From Mermis nigrescens (Eukaryota > Nematoda > Enoplea > Mermithida > Mermithidae): 64,000 nucleotides of DNA. Positions 25,550 to 37,460 of this stretch are shown piece after piece; position 1 is the first letter of the stretch, and each line of letters opens with the position of its first letter. The stretch spans positions 145,001-209,000 of the forward strand of contig JAVLUZ010000695.1 of assembly GCA_036768485.1 (NCBI GenBank), given 5' to 3'. The translations under genes and the position numbers were made by a program. The notes under the pieces were generated by a model. That model worked only from the letters and a program-made list of their open reading frames with translations, ran no database searches and had not been told where the DNA came from.

Positions 25550-25949
25550 CAAAGCATTAAAATTCTCATGAAATGCGTGTGAACTTAACACAACCATTAA
25601 ACTTCCCTTAACGCAACCATTAAGCTTCCCTTAACGCTACCATTAGATTTCCATTGATGCAGCCATTAAAGGTTTTTGTTAATGGTTTCTTTAATGGTAC
25701 CCTTAAACTTCCCTTAACAAATGCTCGACCATTAATTAATGGTCAAGTCGAGCAACCCGATTTTTACGAACCTTAACGAAACCATTAGTTAGGGTTTTAC
25801 CTAACGTTAATGGTTTCGTTAAGGGAATCTTAATGGTCGTTGGCGTTAAGGTGGAGTCGAGCAACCGGCCGACCATTAAAAATTAATTTTTAATGGTTAG
25901 CCTTTATTAAGGTGAAGTCGAGCAACCGGGCCTTGGTCTTAGACGCTCC

Positions 25950-27180
25950 GTGCCAACACACTACAGTAAACGCTTAATTTATTATACTAGCAAAACAACT
26001 GTTACCTGTGGTCAGCCATCGTTATAGAAATACACACTCTTATCTCTGCACCATATGTATATTTTCATTGGTATAGTCTGTCTCACGAAACCTTCGGCAT
26101 GAATAAAAGTTTAGCATATATGAAGTCTTGCTATACAAAATTGTGTTACTGCAGACTCCCTAGAAATTACTTTTGCAGCCATTTGCTTGAGTGATGATTA
26201 TTGATTTCCATCCACGATTTGTCTGACTGAACAAACAAACAGGGGCTTGACTTGGACGCTGCAACAAAGAGTTAAAGAGCATCTATGAAAATGACACATC
26301 AGGGCACTCGTGTATCAGCTCTGACATCTATATAGGCCTGCAGGTCCAGCACATATTTGACCACTGGCTTTTATGTTCCTTGGCTCTGGTTGTGGAGTTG
26401 CGCGTCTTAACTTACAGTTTACCGTGTTCTACGCTTGAGGCATAATGAATGACTTTATTGGCATTTGGTTTGTTCCAAGTCCAAAACATTGTCTAGCCTC
26501 GTTTTGACTTCAGTCACATCGTTTTTAGTGGTTTACCTTGATGAGAAAATATAGAGTAGTAAAAAATAAGCATTTTTGGCCTATTTACAGCGATATCACA
26601 AACACTCAATATGGGAAAATAAGGTTCTAATGAAAAATTTAGTAGTTTATTCCGTTTCAGCTTATCAAATGCAATCCCTGGTTGTATTTAACGCAACAGA
26701 AATCTTTTTTTGTTTTTGCATAGATATCCATCAGGCGCTTATTCATATGCTTTGCAATAGGTTTTTAGTTGTACCTCTTTTAAAAATAATTTTCACAGAA
26801 AATAACATACATATTTAGAAATAGCGTAAAAAACTGCACTAAACGGTTGTAATAACTCTCACACATGCAAAGAATGTGTAGCTTAATATGGACTAGGAGT
26901 TTTTGCTCTGATGGTGCACTTCGACTGCAAAACGGGTGATTAAGTTTAGGATTATCGACAGGTACAAATCATACACGTAATTGTTAAACCAATTGATCAT
27001 AGGTGACGACTGGGTTGCGAATTGACTCCGGGATTAGTGCCATAAGGTGACCTCGCAAATGCGCGCAAAAATGTTGGCAGTAGCAGACATTTCTTTTTGT
27101 TGTCCCACCTGATGCTAATCACCCAAAACGATCAGTGTTGTAAGATCGAGATTCTCATCTGATCATCTGTAGAAATACTT
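25950..27180. other. No gene recognised
   Basis: Moderately balanced sequence without exon structure I can support. Confidence 0.4.
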
Positions 27181-27186
27181 GATGTC

Positions 27187-27381
27187 TCAGATATTGGAGC
27201 TGGTGGTGGGAATTAACATCGCTGCTCCCATTGCTGATGTCAGCAACTGATCTTGTTGTTGCCAAACTGTGATGCACATCACATCAAATTGTTGCTGCAA
27301 ACGCTTCATGGTGTTTCTGTCATTACGATGCAGCTGCCTGAAACTCGTTTGGACGACATTAAGAGAAAAATAATAAGTCAC
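27187..27381 (-). pseudogene. Possible coding fragment, Gln-rich
   Basis: A minus-strand open stretch reading RQLHRNDRNTMKRLQQQFDV then WQQQDQLLTSAMGAAML and a stop after SSNI. Composition is protein-like, possibly the tail of a DNA-binding or transposon accessory protein, but no neighbour exon or splice site confirms it. Function unknown. Confidence 0.25.
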
Positions 27382-27828
27382 AAAACACGAGTTAAGTAAG
27401 CAAGCAGTAAGCCCAGAAGCCGACCAGTTTGTTTCAAATTTTAATTTCTCGATTTTGGTCTATTTAAGCACACATTGTGAATTGCAATCAAATGCTAACA
27501 TAAACATCCAGAAAAAACTGAGAAATATAGGGGAGGGCAACGGGATGTCAGTGCTAAGCAGTGAGCATAGTTATCAAATATCAATATTGACCCTATAGAC
27601 AAACACCTGTCCAAACCAGATGAAGAAATGATTTATTTCCAAAATATGGAAAAGCATGCATACGTCATTATTCACTATGCATGTACAGCGCTAATCTCCG
27701 CACGAGGATATATGTACAGTCCAGGCGCTTGCGGCTATGTACAATTTAAGCTTGACAACAGCATCAGGCTTCCATGTTGCCATAGTAAAAGCCATCATCA
27801 TTGCTGCTATCGCTTGGCAGACTCATGA

Positions 27829-28056
27829 CCATACCTGGGCGTGGGGGTATGCAACCCCCGAGAGACCAAAATACCCCCTGTACCAGAATTCAATTTTTGA
27901 AATTTTTTCCCGCTTTTTTGATGCCATTGGATAGTGCTCGATGAGAAACGTTGAAAAATGGTGTTTTTTTGTCATACCACAAATTTTAAGGCCATTTTTT
28001 GACCTTTGAAAAAATCTTACAATCCCCCCAGAACTTAGGTGCCGCCCACCTATGCT
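27829..28056. repeat. Dispersed repeat M1, forward copy
   Basis: From CATACCTGGGCGTGGGGGTA to GGTGCCGCCCACCTATG. Confidence 0.8.
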
Positions 28057-28100
28057 TATGACCCCCTTGAGGTCAATCAGACATTCCACGACTGACGCCC

Positions 28101-28235
28101 ATATATGGGCAGCAAGAAAATTAAATTCTGGGGGTCAGGATGGGTAAAATTGCCAAAAATGTTACTAAAAATAGAATTCTATGGGTTTGAAGTACTCTGA
28201 GGGGTTTAACTTCTGGGGTATACACCCCTTAACAA
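28101..28235. repeat. Dispersed repeat M2, forward copy
   Basis: ATATGGGCAGCA, then TTCTGGGGGTCAGGATGGG and GCCAAAAATGTTACTAAAAA. It abuts the following M1 copy directly. Confidence 0.65.
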
Positions 28236-28486
28236 CATGTGGGCGTGGGAGGGTGGAGGGTTTACGTGTATGCACCCCCCAGCAGTTGGGATACCTCCTA
28301 AAATTAAAATACCCCCCAGAATTCAATTTTTGAGATTTTTTTGCTTTTGCTCGATGAGAAACGTCGAAAAATGGTGTTTTTCGCCATACGACCACTTTTA
28401 AGACCATTTTTGACCTTTTGAAAATTTTTTCGCCCCCCCCCAGAAATTTTTTAACCCCCCCCAGAATTTTGGTGCTGCCCACATAT
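28236..28486. repeat. Dispersed repeat M1, forward copy
   Basis: From GTGGGCGTGGGAGGG to TTTTGGTGCTGCCCACATATG. Lacks part of the core (GATTTTTTGATGCCATTGG segment). Confidence 0.75.
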
Positions 28487-28605
28487 GCCCTTAACCCTCC
28501 GCCCTATGCCCATGTATAGTGACGCCTGAACAAAAATGGCTATGGCTGCGCTGGGCCAGCATTAAGAGCGTGCCTCGTTAGAAGATTCGAAATAGGTTAC
28601 TGACC

Positions 28606-28863
28606 AAATCTGGGTGTGGGGCGGGGGTTAGGGGGTATGCACCCCTCCCAGAAACCAAAATACCCCTCAACAGAATTCAATTTTTAAAAATATTTCAGTT
28701 TTTTTCGCAATTTTTTGATGCGAATGGATAGTGCTGGATGAGAAACGTTGAAAAATGATGCATTTTCGCCATACCACCATTTTTAAAGTTTTTACAGCCA
28801 GTTTTTGACCTTTGAAAAATCTTGCACCCCCTCCCCCCAGAATTTTGGTGCCGCCCACCTATG
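28606..28863. repeat. Dispersed repeat M1, forward copy
   Basis: From TCTGGGTGTGGGGCGGGG to GGTGCCGCCCACCTATG. Third M1 within 1 kb. Confidence 0.75.
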
Positions 28864-29207
28864 TTCCTGACCAAACACGTCCGGGGTGGTTTCGAAACGT
28901 TTTAACAAGCGTTTTTTTGAGAGCTAAAAAGTGAAAAACACTTCCTTCTATGTTTCTGACATTGCTTGTGTAAGTTTTTCTAAAACATAAAAACACAAGA
29001 AATTTCGAAAAAATTGAAAGAATCGAATTAATTTAACAAAATTGAATTAGAAAGGAGAATATTACACAAGGTGTAGAAAATTTGTTATTTTTGAACCAAG
29101 CCAAAAACGCTTTTTGCACGTTTTTTTCCCGGAAAATCGATAATGGTAGGGATCACACACAGCCTGTTTGTGGTATTCGTTAGTCATTTAAAGGAGTCAG
29201 ACCCACA

Positions 29208-29443
29208 ACCATAGGTGGGCAGCACCGAAATTCTGGGGGGGTGAAAAAATTTTTAAAGGTCAAAAAAATGGTCTTAAAAGTGATCGTATGTCGAAGAAAA
29301 CACCATTTTTCGACGTTTCTCATAAAGCACTATCCAATGGCATCAAAAAATTGCTAAAAAAGCTAAAAAAAATTTTCTGGGGGGGTATTTCAACTTCTGG
29401 GGGGTGCATACCCCCAAACCCCCCACGCCCACGTGTGCCCACA
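29208..29443. repeat. Dispersed repeat M1, reverse copy
   Basis: From CCATAGGTGGGCAGCACCGA to CCCACGCCCACGTGTGC. Confidence 0.8.
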
Positions 29444-30029
29444 ACCCTGGGCCGTATTTAGTTTTGGAGGAAGGCGGCAGCCTCCTCTAGGCCGTAAAAA
29501 AAATTTTGGCAGGAAGATTTGCACGGCAAATTGTATCCCAGAAATTGACTGATTTTCGGCGCTTCGCGCCGTATGTGAAGTATTTGCTATGCTTTTACTT
29601 CGAGCGCGACCAAAAAATGACACTTCGTAGTGCCTATTTAAGAAAAAATTTTTCGAAAGATTGAATTTTATGAGCTTCTGTTGAACAACGTCGGAAAATG
29701 CGGTTTTTGAGAGCTATCCCGACGGTCTTCTAAGATTAATTTCTGTCACCGAAAATTCGTGGGTATTAGGAATTGCTGTAGACTGATCCGGTTTTTAAAT
29801 TTTGTTTGGCCGACCATACTGTTTCGCCGACCGTCTCATCTGGCCGACTATAATCAATTTTTTGTAACCAAAAATTTGTGGCTAGTAGGACTATGGGCCG
29901 GGCCGATTAGATTTATGAAATTTCCTTAAACCTACCATACCATGTCACCGACCGTCGCATCTGGCCGAGGAATACCTATATGGGCCAGGCCGATCAGATT
30001 TTTAAAATTTTGTTCCACCATACATAACA

Positions 30030-30470
30030 TCAGTGTTTTTTTTGTACAAGGTCCGTTTGTACATACACAAAGATGGTCCCCAAAAGTCTTTGTACATTCT
30101 GTACATGCAAATTCTTGTGCACTTTAATATGGTGCAGTAGCAATTTTAGTGTTTAAAACAAGGTTTTTCGACCTTTGGTATTGTATTATAGCTAATTTCT
30201 GGGTTTCTGTCGCCGAAAATTACTAAAAATTGGCTCCGAATGGCGCGAAGCGCCAAAAAATTTGACACTTTTTATTCTAAATGCAAATTCTTTCATTGAA
30301 ACACATATAAGACAAACAATTACTCGTTTGGGCGCAAAGCGCCGAAAATTTTGAGAATTCTACACCTTTTTACAGTTTTTGTCCAATTAAAAATCATTGT
30401 ACATGTACAAAGACGGTCGTAGAAAATCTTTGTACATCAGGAAAAATCTTTGCCGAATACAAAAAACACT
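30030..30470. repeat. Dispersed repeat M5
   Basis: Contains GTCTTTGTACATTCTGTACA, GTGCAGTAGCAATTTTAGTG and two GC palindromes (about 30241 and 30331). Matches 18990-19345. Confidence 0.6.
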
Positions 30471-30699
30471 GCATACCATGTCACCAACTGTCCAATTTGT
30501 AGTGCTGCACACTTTGCAAATTTTACCTCCCGGGTACCCGGCTATTTCATTACCTGGGTACCCGGGCAATTCGGTAATTTACCCCCTCTAAAAACAGCCG
30601 GGACTCCCCCAAATTTCGAGCCGTTACATGTATGGTTAGGATCATGTATGATTTTCACGCCCTGAGATGAGCGTGGTACTGACCGCTCGTTCTCCCTAA

Positions 30700-31600
30700 C
30701 AATAAAAATTTTGCACCGCCTCAGACCCGAGTGTGGGCCCAATGGACAATATAACTGAATAAGGCGAAAGATTACAAAAATTTATACTTTGCGAAATCGC
30801 TTAAACTTGCTTACAAAGTTAACAACAAATACGATTAACAATTACTTCTATTTTCACAGTATTTCAGTTCAACAAAATTCTATGTCTGACCGGCATACTG
30901 ACCATGCTAAACATTCATTCATTCAGCCGGTTATATTCTCTTCCTAATATTCCTTGCAACGAATTTGGGCATTATTCACTAATCAATATTATTGTTTGAT
31001 TACTCTCTGAATTACCACTTTACACTGTCAAATTAGTAAAACAAACAGTTTAAGAATGGATTTCATAAATTTAAATGCTCAGTCTTGTACACGTTTACAC
31101 TTTGCGAATATAATTATACAACAATTTACAATAAGCGCAACACATCGCAGGTCAGTCTATGAACAAGACGGGAAAAATCATTGGAAATTAGGGCCGCTCT
31201 CATGATTTTCGCATAAAATCGCGATTAATTCAGCAAATCAACGATTTTTTTCCAGAATAAAAACCATTCGCCGCTTTATATTAATATTCTTCAGATAGCA
31301 ACTGAATTTCACGAGATACACACAAAAGCGCCAAATCAATTATTCTAGCCGATGATACGAAGTCAGCAGTAAAACAAAGAAGGAAAAATTGAAAAAAGAA
31401 AAGGGAAAGAAAAGAGAATAATAAAAATAATAAAGCAGAAAAGTAAATTAAAAAAAATTCCCGCAAACGACTAATATCGCTAAAAAGTCATTATACCCAT
31501 TATTATTTTAGCTGAATGATTCGTGTTCGAATCCTAAGGCCTTTTTGTGGAAACTGTAAAGTAATGTAGCCCCCACTTCATTCCCCGTTTTTATCCTTTC
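30700..31600. other. No gene recognised
   Basis: No coding, RNA or clear repeat signal. A tRNA-like T-loop word near 31528 is discussed under rejected items. Confidence 0.4.
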
Positions 31601-31699
31601 TTTATCATATTCTGTGTTATGGACCCCTCTCCCCAGGGCCCCTCTGGTTCTATGCTTATGCGTGTACTTGTCTACGTCCTATCTGATTGTGACCCGCTT

Positions 31700-32960
31700 G
31701 ACCTACCGTCCCGCTAGACCCACTGTCCCGCTAGACCCACCGTCCCCCTACACCCACTTTTTCGTCCCGCTAGACCCACCGGACGTCTCGCTAGACCCAC
31801 CACGTGCATAATGAAGTGTCCCGCTAGACCCACCATTTTGCGACCGTCCCGCTAGACCCACTGTCTCGGAAGACCCACCAGAGAAAAAATTAGGTACGCT
31901 CATGAGCAAAAACAGAAACGCTTGCGAAGTGTATCAATTCAAGTATATATGTTTAGTCAAATATATAAATAATTAATTAAAAAATAATTACATTTAATTG
32001 ACCACGTAATCAATTAGATTTAATATACGATTTTTTGAAAATTACAAAAAGTTTCTTTATTATCAGCTTCACAGACTAACATAGCTGACTTCATGTAACG
32101 ACTTAAAACGAAGTTAGCGCGACTGAAATTCATGGCTCGATTCGAAATCAAAATTTCTATATAGTCGTTGAAGCGATGAAATAAACTGAGCACATGGGCA
32201 TTAGCCTTCCTTGGTCCTATTTTTAAAAACAGATTCGGATTTATTGACAATGACCTAATTAACATTTTCGATTTTTTAGTGAGAATTTGCAACATCCGTT
32301 CGGCCCGATTATTGTTGAGCCGTCTTTGTGAAATGACTGCATGCTTTTCATCATTTCCATAGTGCATATCTGTACTGTTATCGGAATGCAGTGTAAACGC
32401 TTCAATCTGCGTGCCTACTTAGTATGCGGAAATTCCCTGATCGGAGGATATACAGAACAATACCATTACGATAAAAAGCAAAAAATGCACTCTGAAATGT
32501 GTTTGACAACAGTGCATCCCTTGACATGAAAAATAAAAATTTATTCTTGAAAAATAATCGGCCATGGCTGGTTACTTACCATTGCCACACACATACACGC
32601 ACGCACGCACATATCTTTGCATGTTATAATTTGTAATGTACACAATATCATGCAATAATATACAAAATTTATTAATTTATTAATTAAATTTAATATATTG
32701 AGTACTCAATTAAATGTAATTGTTTTTTAATTAATTATTTATATATTCGACTAAACATATATACTTGAATGGATACACTTTGCGAGCGTTTCTGTTTTTG
32801 CTTATAAGCATACATAATTTTCTTCTCTGGTGGGTCTTCCGAGACAGTGGGTCTAGCGGGACGGTCGCCAAACGGTGGGTCTAGCGGGACGCCTCATTAT
32901 GCACGCGGTAGGTCTAGCGGGACGGAAAAGTGGGTCTAGTGGGACGGTGGGTATAGCGAG
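31700..32960. mobile_element. Foldback-type element with roughly 280-bp inverted ends of TAGACCCACC repeats
   Basis: Left end (about 31703-32010): tandem GTCCCGCTAGACCCACC units, then GAAACGCTTGCGAAGTGTAT and AT-rich sequence. Right end (about 32690-32958): the reverse complement of both parts. The internal 680 bp contain one minus-strand open frame (32020-32367). The repeat-of-the-terminal-word structure matches other TIR elements here. Exact TSD not determined. Confidence 0.75.
32020..32367 (-). CDS. Hypothetical open frame inside foldback element
   Basis: 115 codons, reading RRLNNNRAERMLQILTKKSK and later NAHVLSLFHRFNDYIEI. Basic and helical in character. No known transposase motif is visible. 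It is the only sizeable open frame between the two inverted ends, so it could be the element's own protein or a captured fragment. Not recognised. Confidence 0.3.
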   Translation of the reverse strand: MHYGNDEKHAVISQRRLNNNRAERMLQILTKKSKMLIRSLSINPNLFLKIGPRKANAHVLSLFHRFNDYIEILISNRAMNFSRANFVLSRYMKSAMLVCEADNKETFCNFQKIVY

Positions 32961-33299
32961 ACGGGACCGTCCTATCTTAAGGTGTATGTGTATCCTTAAC
33001 CACTACATTGAATCAGCCTTTTTTATGGGTCCATTGATAGTGGGTCTTCCAGCAGTTTTTTCCGGTGGGTCCACCTTTTTACTTACCTGCCTTTTACATT
33101 AAATGCGCACAGAGTCGCTAATACGCGCCATTGCACTCATACCAATATAACACATGCGCTGATAATATAACACCAATACCTAAGGCACGCAAGTGCCTAT
33201 TGTTTGAATCAATTTTTTTGGTGGGTCTATTGATAGTGGGTCTTCCAGCATTTTTCCGGTGGATCTACCTTTTTACGTAACTACCTGTTACATTGTTTA

Positions 33300-33645
33300 G
33301 GGAGAAAAATATGAAAAAGTAGTAAAAAGTGTAAAGTTAGATGTCAATTTTAAAATAGTGTATAGTAGTCTAAGGTGTAGAGTAAAGCAAGATTGTGTAA
33401 AGTGTAAAGGATTGTAAAGTAGTATACAGTAGTGTAAAGTATCAAGTCGTGTAAAGTGTAAAGTGATGTAAAATCGTGTAAAGTGCAAAGTAGTGTATAT
33501 TGTAAAGTAGTGTGAAGTGTAGAGTAGTGTAAAGTATAAAGTAGTGTAAAGTGTTGTACAGTAGTGTAAAGTGTAAAGTAGCGTAAAGTGTGGTGTACAG
33601 TGTAAAGTAGTGTGAAGTGTAAACTGGTGTACAGTAGTCTATTAC
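33300..33645. repeat. Degenerate GTAAAGTGTAAAGTAGT minisatellite
   Basis: Imperfect short repeats of GTAAAGTGTA/GTAAAGTAGT. The Tyr/Leu/His-rich frames across it are artefacts. It sits between two of the 200-bp units. Confidence 0.9.
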
Positions 33646-34214
33646 CCCTCGGCTTGTCCATCTATGTAACAGTGTGCTATAATGTAAAGGACCTACCTCC
33701 CCTAAGACCCTCTCTCATCCTAAAGCCTTTTTGTGAAAACTGTAAAGTAAAGTAGCCCCCACTTCATTCCCCCTTCTTATCCTATCTTTATCATATTCTG
33801 TGTTATGGACCCCTCTCCCCCAGGGCCCCTCTGGTTCTATGCTTATGCGTGGACTTGCTTACGTCCTATCTTAAGGTGTATGCATATCCTTAATCATTTC
33901 ATTGAATCAGCCTCTTTTTTTGTGGGACCATTGATAGTGGGTCTTCCAGCAGTTTTTTCAGGTGGGTCTACCTTTTTATGTACCTGCCTCTTAATTAAAT
34001 GCACACTGAGTTGCAAATACGCGCCGTTGCACTCATACCAACATAACATATGCGCTGATAATATAACACCAATACCTAAGGCACGCAAGTGCCGATTGTT
34101 TGAATCCAACCGAGAAATGTGCTAAAAATAGAATTCTGAGGTACTATCATAATTTAGGGATTTACAGAATTGCGGTTAAGGGGTTAAACTCTAAACATTC
34201 CCCACGCTTATGTA

Positions 34215-34540
34215 TGGTTGGGACAGTGTGACTGTTAGGATTGCTGGAACGGTGAAACTACTGGTATTGGTGGGGCTCTTGAGACTGGTGGGGCTATTTG
34301 GATGGTGGGGCTGTTAGGATGGTGGGGCTCGGAATGGTGGGGCTCGGGACGGTGGGGCTGTAGGGATTGGTGGGGCTGTTGGGATTATTGGTGGGGCTGT
34401 TGGGACGGTGGGGCTGTTGGGACTGGTGGGGCTGCTGGGATTTTTGGTGGGCTGTTGGGACGGTGGGGCTGTTGAGACTGATGGGGGGACGGGTGGGGCT
34501 GTTGGGGTTTTTGGTGGGTCCGTTGGGACGGTGGGCTGCA
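34215..34540. repeat. GGTGGGGCTGTTGGGA minisatellite, left part
   Basis: Roughly 16-17-bp G-rich units. The array resumes at 34770-34965 after an inserted M1 repeat. Strand-asymmetric G-runs make it a G-quadruplex candidate. Confidence 0.9.
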
Positions 34541-34542
34541 CA

Positions 34543-34772
34543 CATGGGCATGGGGGGGTTTGGGGGGTTTACACCCCCAGAAGTTGAAATACCCCCCCAG
34601 AAAAATTTTTTTTGCTTTTTTAGCAATTTTTTGATGCCATTGGATAGAGCTTGATGAGAAACGTCGAAAAATGGTGTTTTTTTGCCATACGACCACTTTT
34701 AAGACCATTTTTTGACCTTTAAAAATTTTTTCACCCCCCCCCCCCCCCAGAATTTCGGTGCTGCCCACCTAT
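34543..34772. repeat. Dispersed repeat M1 inserted into the minisatellite
   Basis: From CACATGGGCATGGGGGGG to GGTGCTGCCCACCTATGG. It splits the GGTGGGGCTGTTGGGA array, so M1 inserts as a discrete unit. Confidence 0.85.
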
Positions 34773-34965
34773 GGTGGGCTGTTGGGATGGTGGGGCTGTT
34801 GGGAAGGTGGGGCTGTTGGGATTGGTGGGGCAGTTGCGATTATTGGTGGGGCTGTTGGGACGGGTGGGGCTGTTGGGATTTTTGGTGTTGCTTTTGGGAC
34901 GGTGGGGCAGTTGGGACGGTGGGGCTGTTGGTACTGGTGAGGCTGTTGAGACATCACCCGCAAGT
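34770..34965. repeat. GGTGGGGCTGTTGGGA minisatellite, right part
   Basis: Continuation of 34215-34540. Confidence 0.9.
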
Positions 34966-35794
34966 GCCTATTGCTCGAACCAGCCTCTTTTTTTGGTGGG
35001 TCTATTGATGGTGGGTCTTCCAGCAGTTTTTTCCGGTGGGTCTACCTCTTTACGTACCTACCTGTTAATTAAATGCGCACTCAGTATCTAATACGCGCCG
35101 TTACAATCATACCAACATAATCCATGCGCTGATAATATAACACGGATACCTAAGGCATGCGAGTACCTATTGCTCGAATCAGCCTCTGTTTTTGGTGGGT
35201 CTATTGATAGTGGGTCTTCCAGCAGTTTTGTCTGGCGGGTCTACCTTTTTACGTACCTACCTGCTACATTAAATGCGCATTCAGTCGCTAATACGCGCCC
35301 TTGCAGCACTCAAACTAACATAACACATGCGCTGATAACATAACACGGATGCGTAATGCACACTAGTGCTTATTGCTTAGATCAGCCTCTATCAGGCCGA
35401 TCGCCCTGCCCTTATGCGCTTAAATCAGCCTCTATTAAGCCTAATCGTCTCGTCCTACGTTATCGTCTTCAATGACATTTAGCTTTTTAAAGCTTAATAA
35501 CCTCCTTAATACTCAACTTCAAAACTAAAAAAAAGGTCTTTTGAGACAAAAACATTCTCTTTCTGATAGTATCAATTTTATTGCTATCCGGCCAAAATTG
35601 GGGCGAATAGTCGAAGCTGGAGCAAAAACGCAGTAAAAAAGGGTAAAAAATGCGAAAAATAAGGAACTATTGGTCGAAGGCGGAAAAAAGCGGCGGCATC
35701 ATCTACATTAGGTACCCCATCTTTTAAAAAAAACCATAAAAAATACACACTGGTTCAGGTGCTAGCTCTGACAGAAGGTTTTGCTGACCTGGGC

Positions 35795-35910
35795 TAATAT
35801 ATAGAGACGCACGAAGTGCGCTTCCGCTTAACGTGACGTCACGCTAGACTTTAACACTACGTCACGGGACGTCAGGTGCGACGCACTTCCGTATGTCTCA
35901 CAATTATACA
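35795..35910. repeat. Short palindromic repeat with CRE-like core
   Basis: Inverted arms GAGACGCACGAAGTGCG and CGCACTTCCGTATGTCTC flank inner palindromes, including CGTGACGTCACG. TGACGTCA is the consensus CREB/ATF site; function here is not shown. Confidence 0.5.
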
Positions 35911-36411
35911 TTTCCATCAAATGTCGACACTTTTGGAACAAGCGGTTTAGCTCAATTAAATACAGATAAAAATTAATTATCTAGGTACTTTAAAAAATAA
36001 TATTCTTTGATTTTTTAAAACATTGCATTTCTTGACGACGATAAATACAGAAAATCATTTTAAATCCGAACCATATTGCGGCTTGCGCCCCCTCGTGATA
36101 AATAATCTTTGCTTCCCGAAAAGGCAGCTCTGACGTGTTTATCTACCAAGAACCATTCAGTAGACAAAATTTCTGAAAAAACTTTTTACGGATTCACGTA
36201 TGTTGAATAATACCTACAATAAATCACGTTACGTGCATATTTTGATGAAATCAGCTTAATTTACGAATTTTGAAACGATGTGTAACAAAGTGTGCACACG
36301 ATAAATATTTTTTAGATTTTGCGTTCACTAAATATTGCAAATGGGGCAGAGAAAGGCGCCATGTAGACTAAGGAAGGAAGTCTGTAGGAAGAGCGATATG
36401 TGACTTACAAT

Positions 36412-36565
36412 CATGCATGGGTAGCACCAAAATTCTGGAGGGTTGGAATGGGGTAAATCGCCAAAAATGTTACTACAAATGGAATTTTGGGTACAGTAAT
36501 CTGCGGGGGTCATTTAAAATCCTGGAGGGGTACAACCCCTACGCCCATGCGTGCTTACGACACAT
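36412..36565. repeat. Dispersed repeat M2, forward copy
   Basis: From CATGCATGGGTAGCACC to CCTACGCCCATGCGTGC, with GCCAAAAATGTTACTACAAA in the middle. Confidence 0.7.
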
Positions 36566-37224
36566 TTGGGCGTATGGGGAAGGGGGATCCGGTTCTAGAC
36601 CATTGGAGAATTTTAAGGACCCCAAAAATCGAATTTTTGGTGATTTTGCCCCATTTTGATTCACCCCATCACACAGAAATTGGCTGGCTTGGCTGCTGCT
36701 AGCTTATTCAATTGAAGCGCAGTACTAAAATATTTGTGAATATGTTGAAAAATGTTTTAAATAAACCTAACACGATGCTGTAATTTAAGAACGCTATTTA
36801 GGTACGCAAATAATATTGAAAGCAACCCACTGCAGCTATTGAATTTCGGAGTGGCTCGAGTCCAATACATGTGTTCTTGGAGAAAAGAGCTTGGGGAGTT
36901 TGTCTCTCCAAAATGGCTACTAACCACCGCAAAATAGCTGCGAACCCTGGAATTGTTGATTTTTCGTAAAACTTGTAAAAAGAGAATCTTTTTGAGCGTC
37001 TTTAGCTCATGTTTGTGTAACGTGGCAAGCGGCCAATCACGTTACTCAGTGAGCAAAATTTTACCCGCACCGGTTTCCCGGATCTTCCGCTCTAACACGC
37101 GTGCTCCTGCTAACTTCTGCGCAATATATTCATTAAAAATATGTTTCACAACAACATCAACCCCACGGGTTTAACACCAAAGTAGACAATTTCCACTGTT
37201 CCGTAGCTTCCCCGCTACATTTGG

Positions 37225-37460
37225 CTCAGAATTCTCAAATTTTCGGCGCTTCACGCCAAATACACATTTTTGACTATATTTTGTTCGATTTTGTCGATTT
37301 TTTTAAATTTTTTTCGAATTGTTTGTTTCTATGTTATAGGAAGAACGAGCATGGTCCGAAACATCTATGAATAACTTTTCGTCGGGTACACGCCTCCAAA
37401 AACACAGTTTTTGAAAATTTCTTGGGTCTGACCCATTCCCGCCCCAGAATTCCCATGCTA
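37225..37460. repeat. Dispersed repeat M4
   Basis: GC palindrome ggcgcttcacgcc at 37242, GACTATATTTTGTTCGATTT, then a CAGAATTCCCATGCT end. Confidence 0.6.

Larger units (their letters stand above)
22654..25932. mobile_element. 3.3-kb TIR element with TTAATGG/TTAACG subterminal repeats
   Basis: The ends read GGCCCGGTTGCTCGACT inward. Each end carries about 350 bp of repeated words TTAATGG, CCATTAA and CCTTAACG in both orientations. The TIR start GGCCCGGTT also occurs in the Harbinger-related element near 39290, so a PIF/Harbinger relationship is possible. A clean TSD is not visible (flanks CTAG and CTTG). It hosts two nested hAT elements (23599-24277, 24607-25541). Confidence 0.75.
33005..35380. 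repeat. Interrupted array of roughly 200-bp units
   Basis: Units contain GTGGGTCTTCCAGCAGTTTT, GGTGGGTCTACC, AAATGCGCACTCAGT and CATGCGCTGATAATATAACA, and end with CACGCAAGTGCCTATTG. Full or partial copies start near 33025, 33225, 33925, 35000 and 35200. The array is broken by a GTAAAGTGTA minisatellite, a GGTGGGGCTGTTGGGA minisatellite and an M1 repeat. Confidence 0.8.

Noticed and set aside
31515..31545. tRNA-like T-arm word GTTCGAATCC
   Set aside because: No matching acceptor stem, D-arm or anticodon arm nearby; similar flanking sequence recurs near 33715 without that word.
33297..33661. Leu/Tyr/His-rich open frames
   Set aside because: Translation of the GTAAAGTGTA minisatellite.
34294..35091. 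Pro/Thr/Gln or Gly/Leu/Trp-rich frames on both strands
   Set aside because: Translation of the GGTGGGGCTGTTGGGA minisatellite and the inserted M1 repeat.
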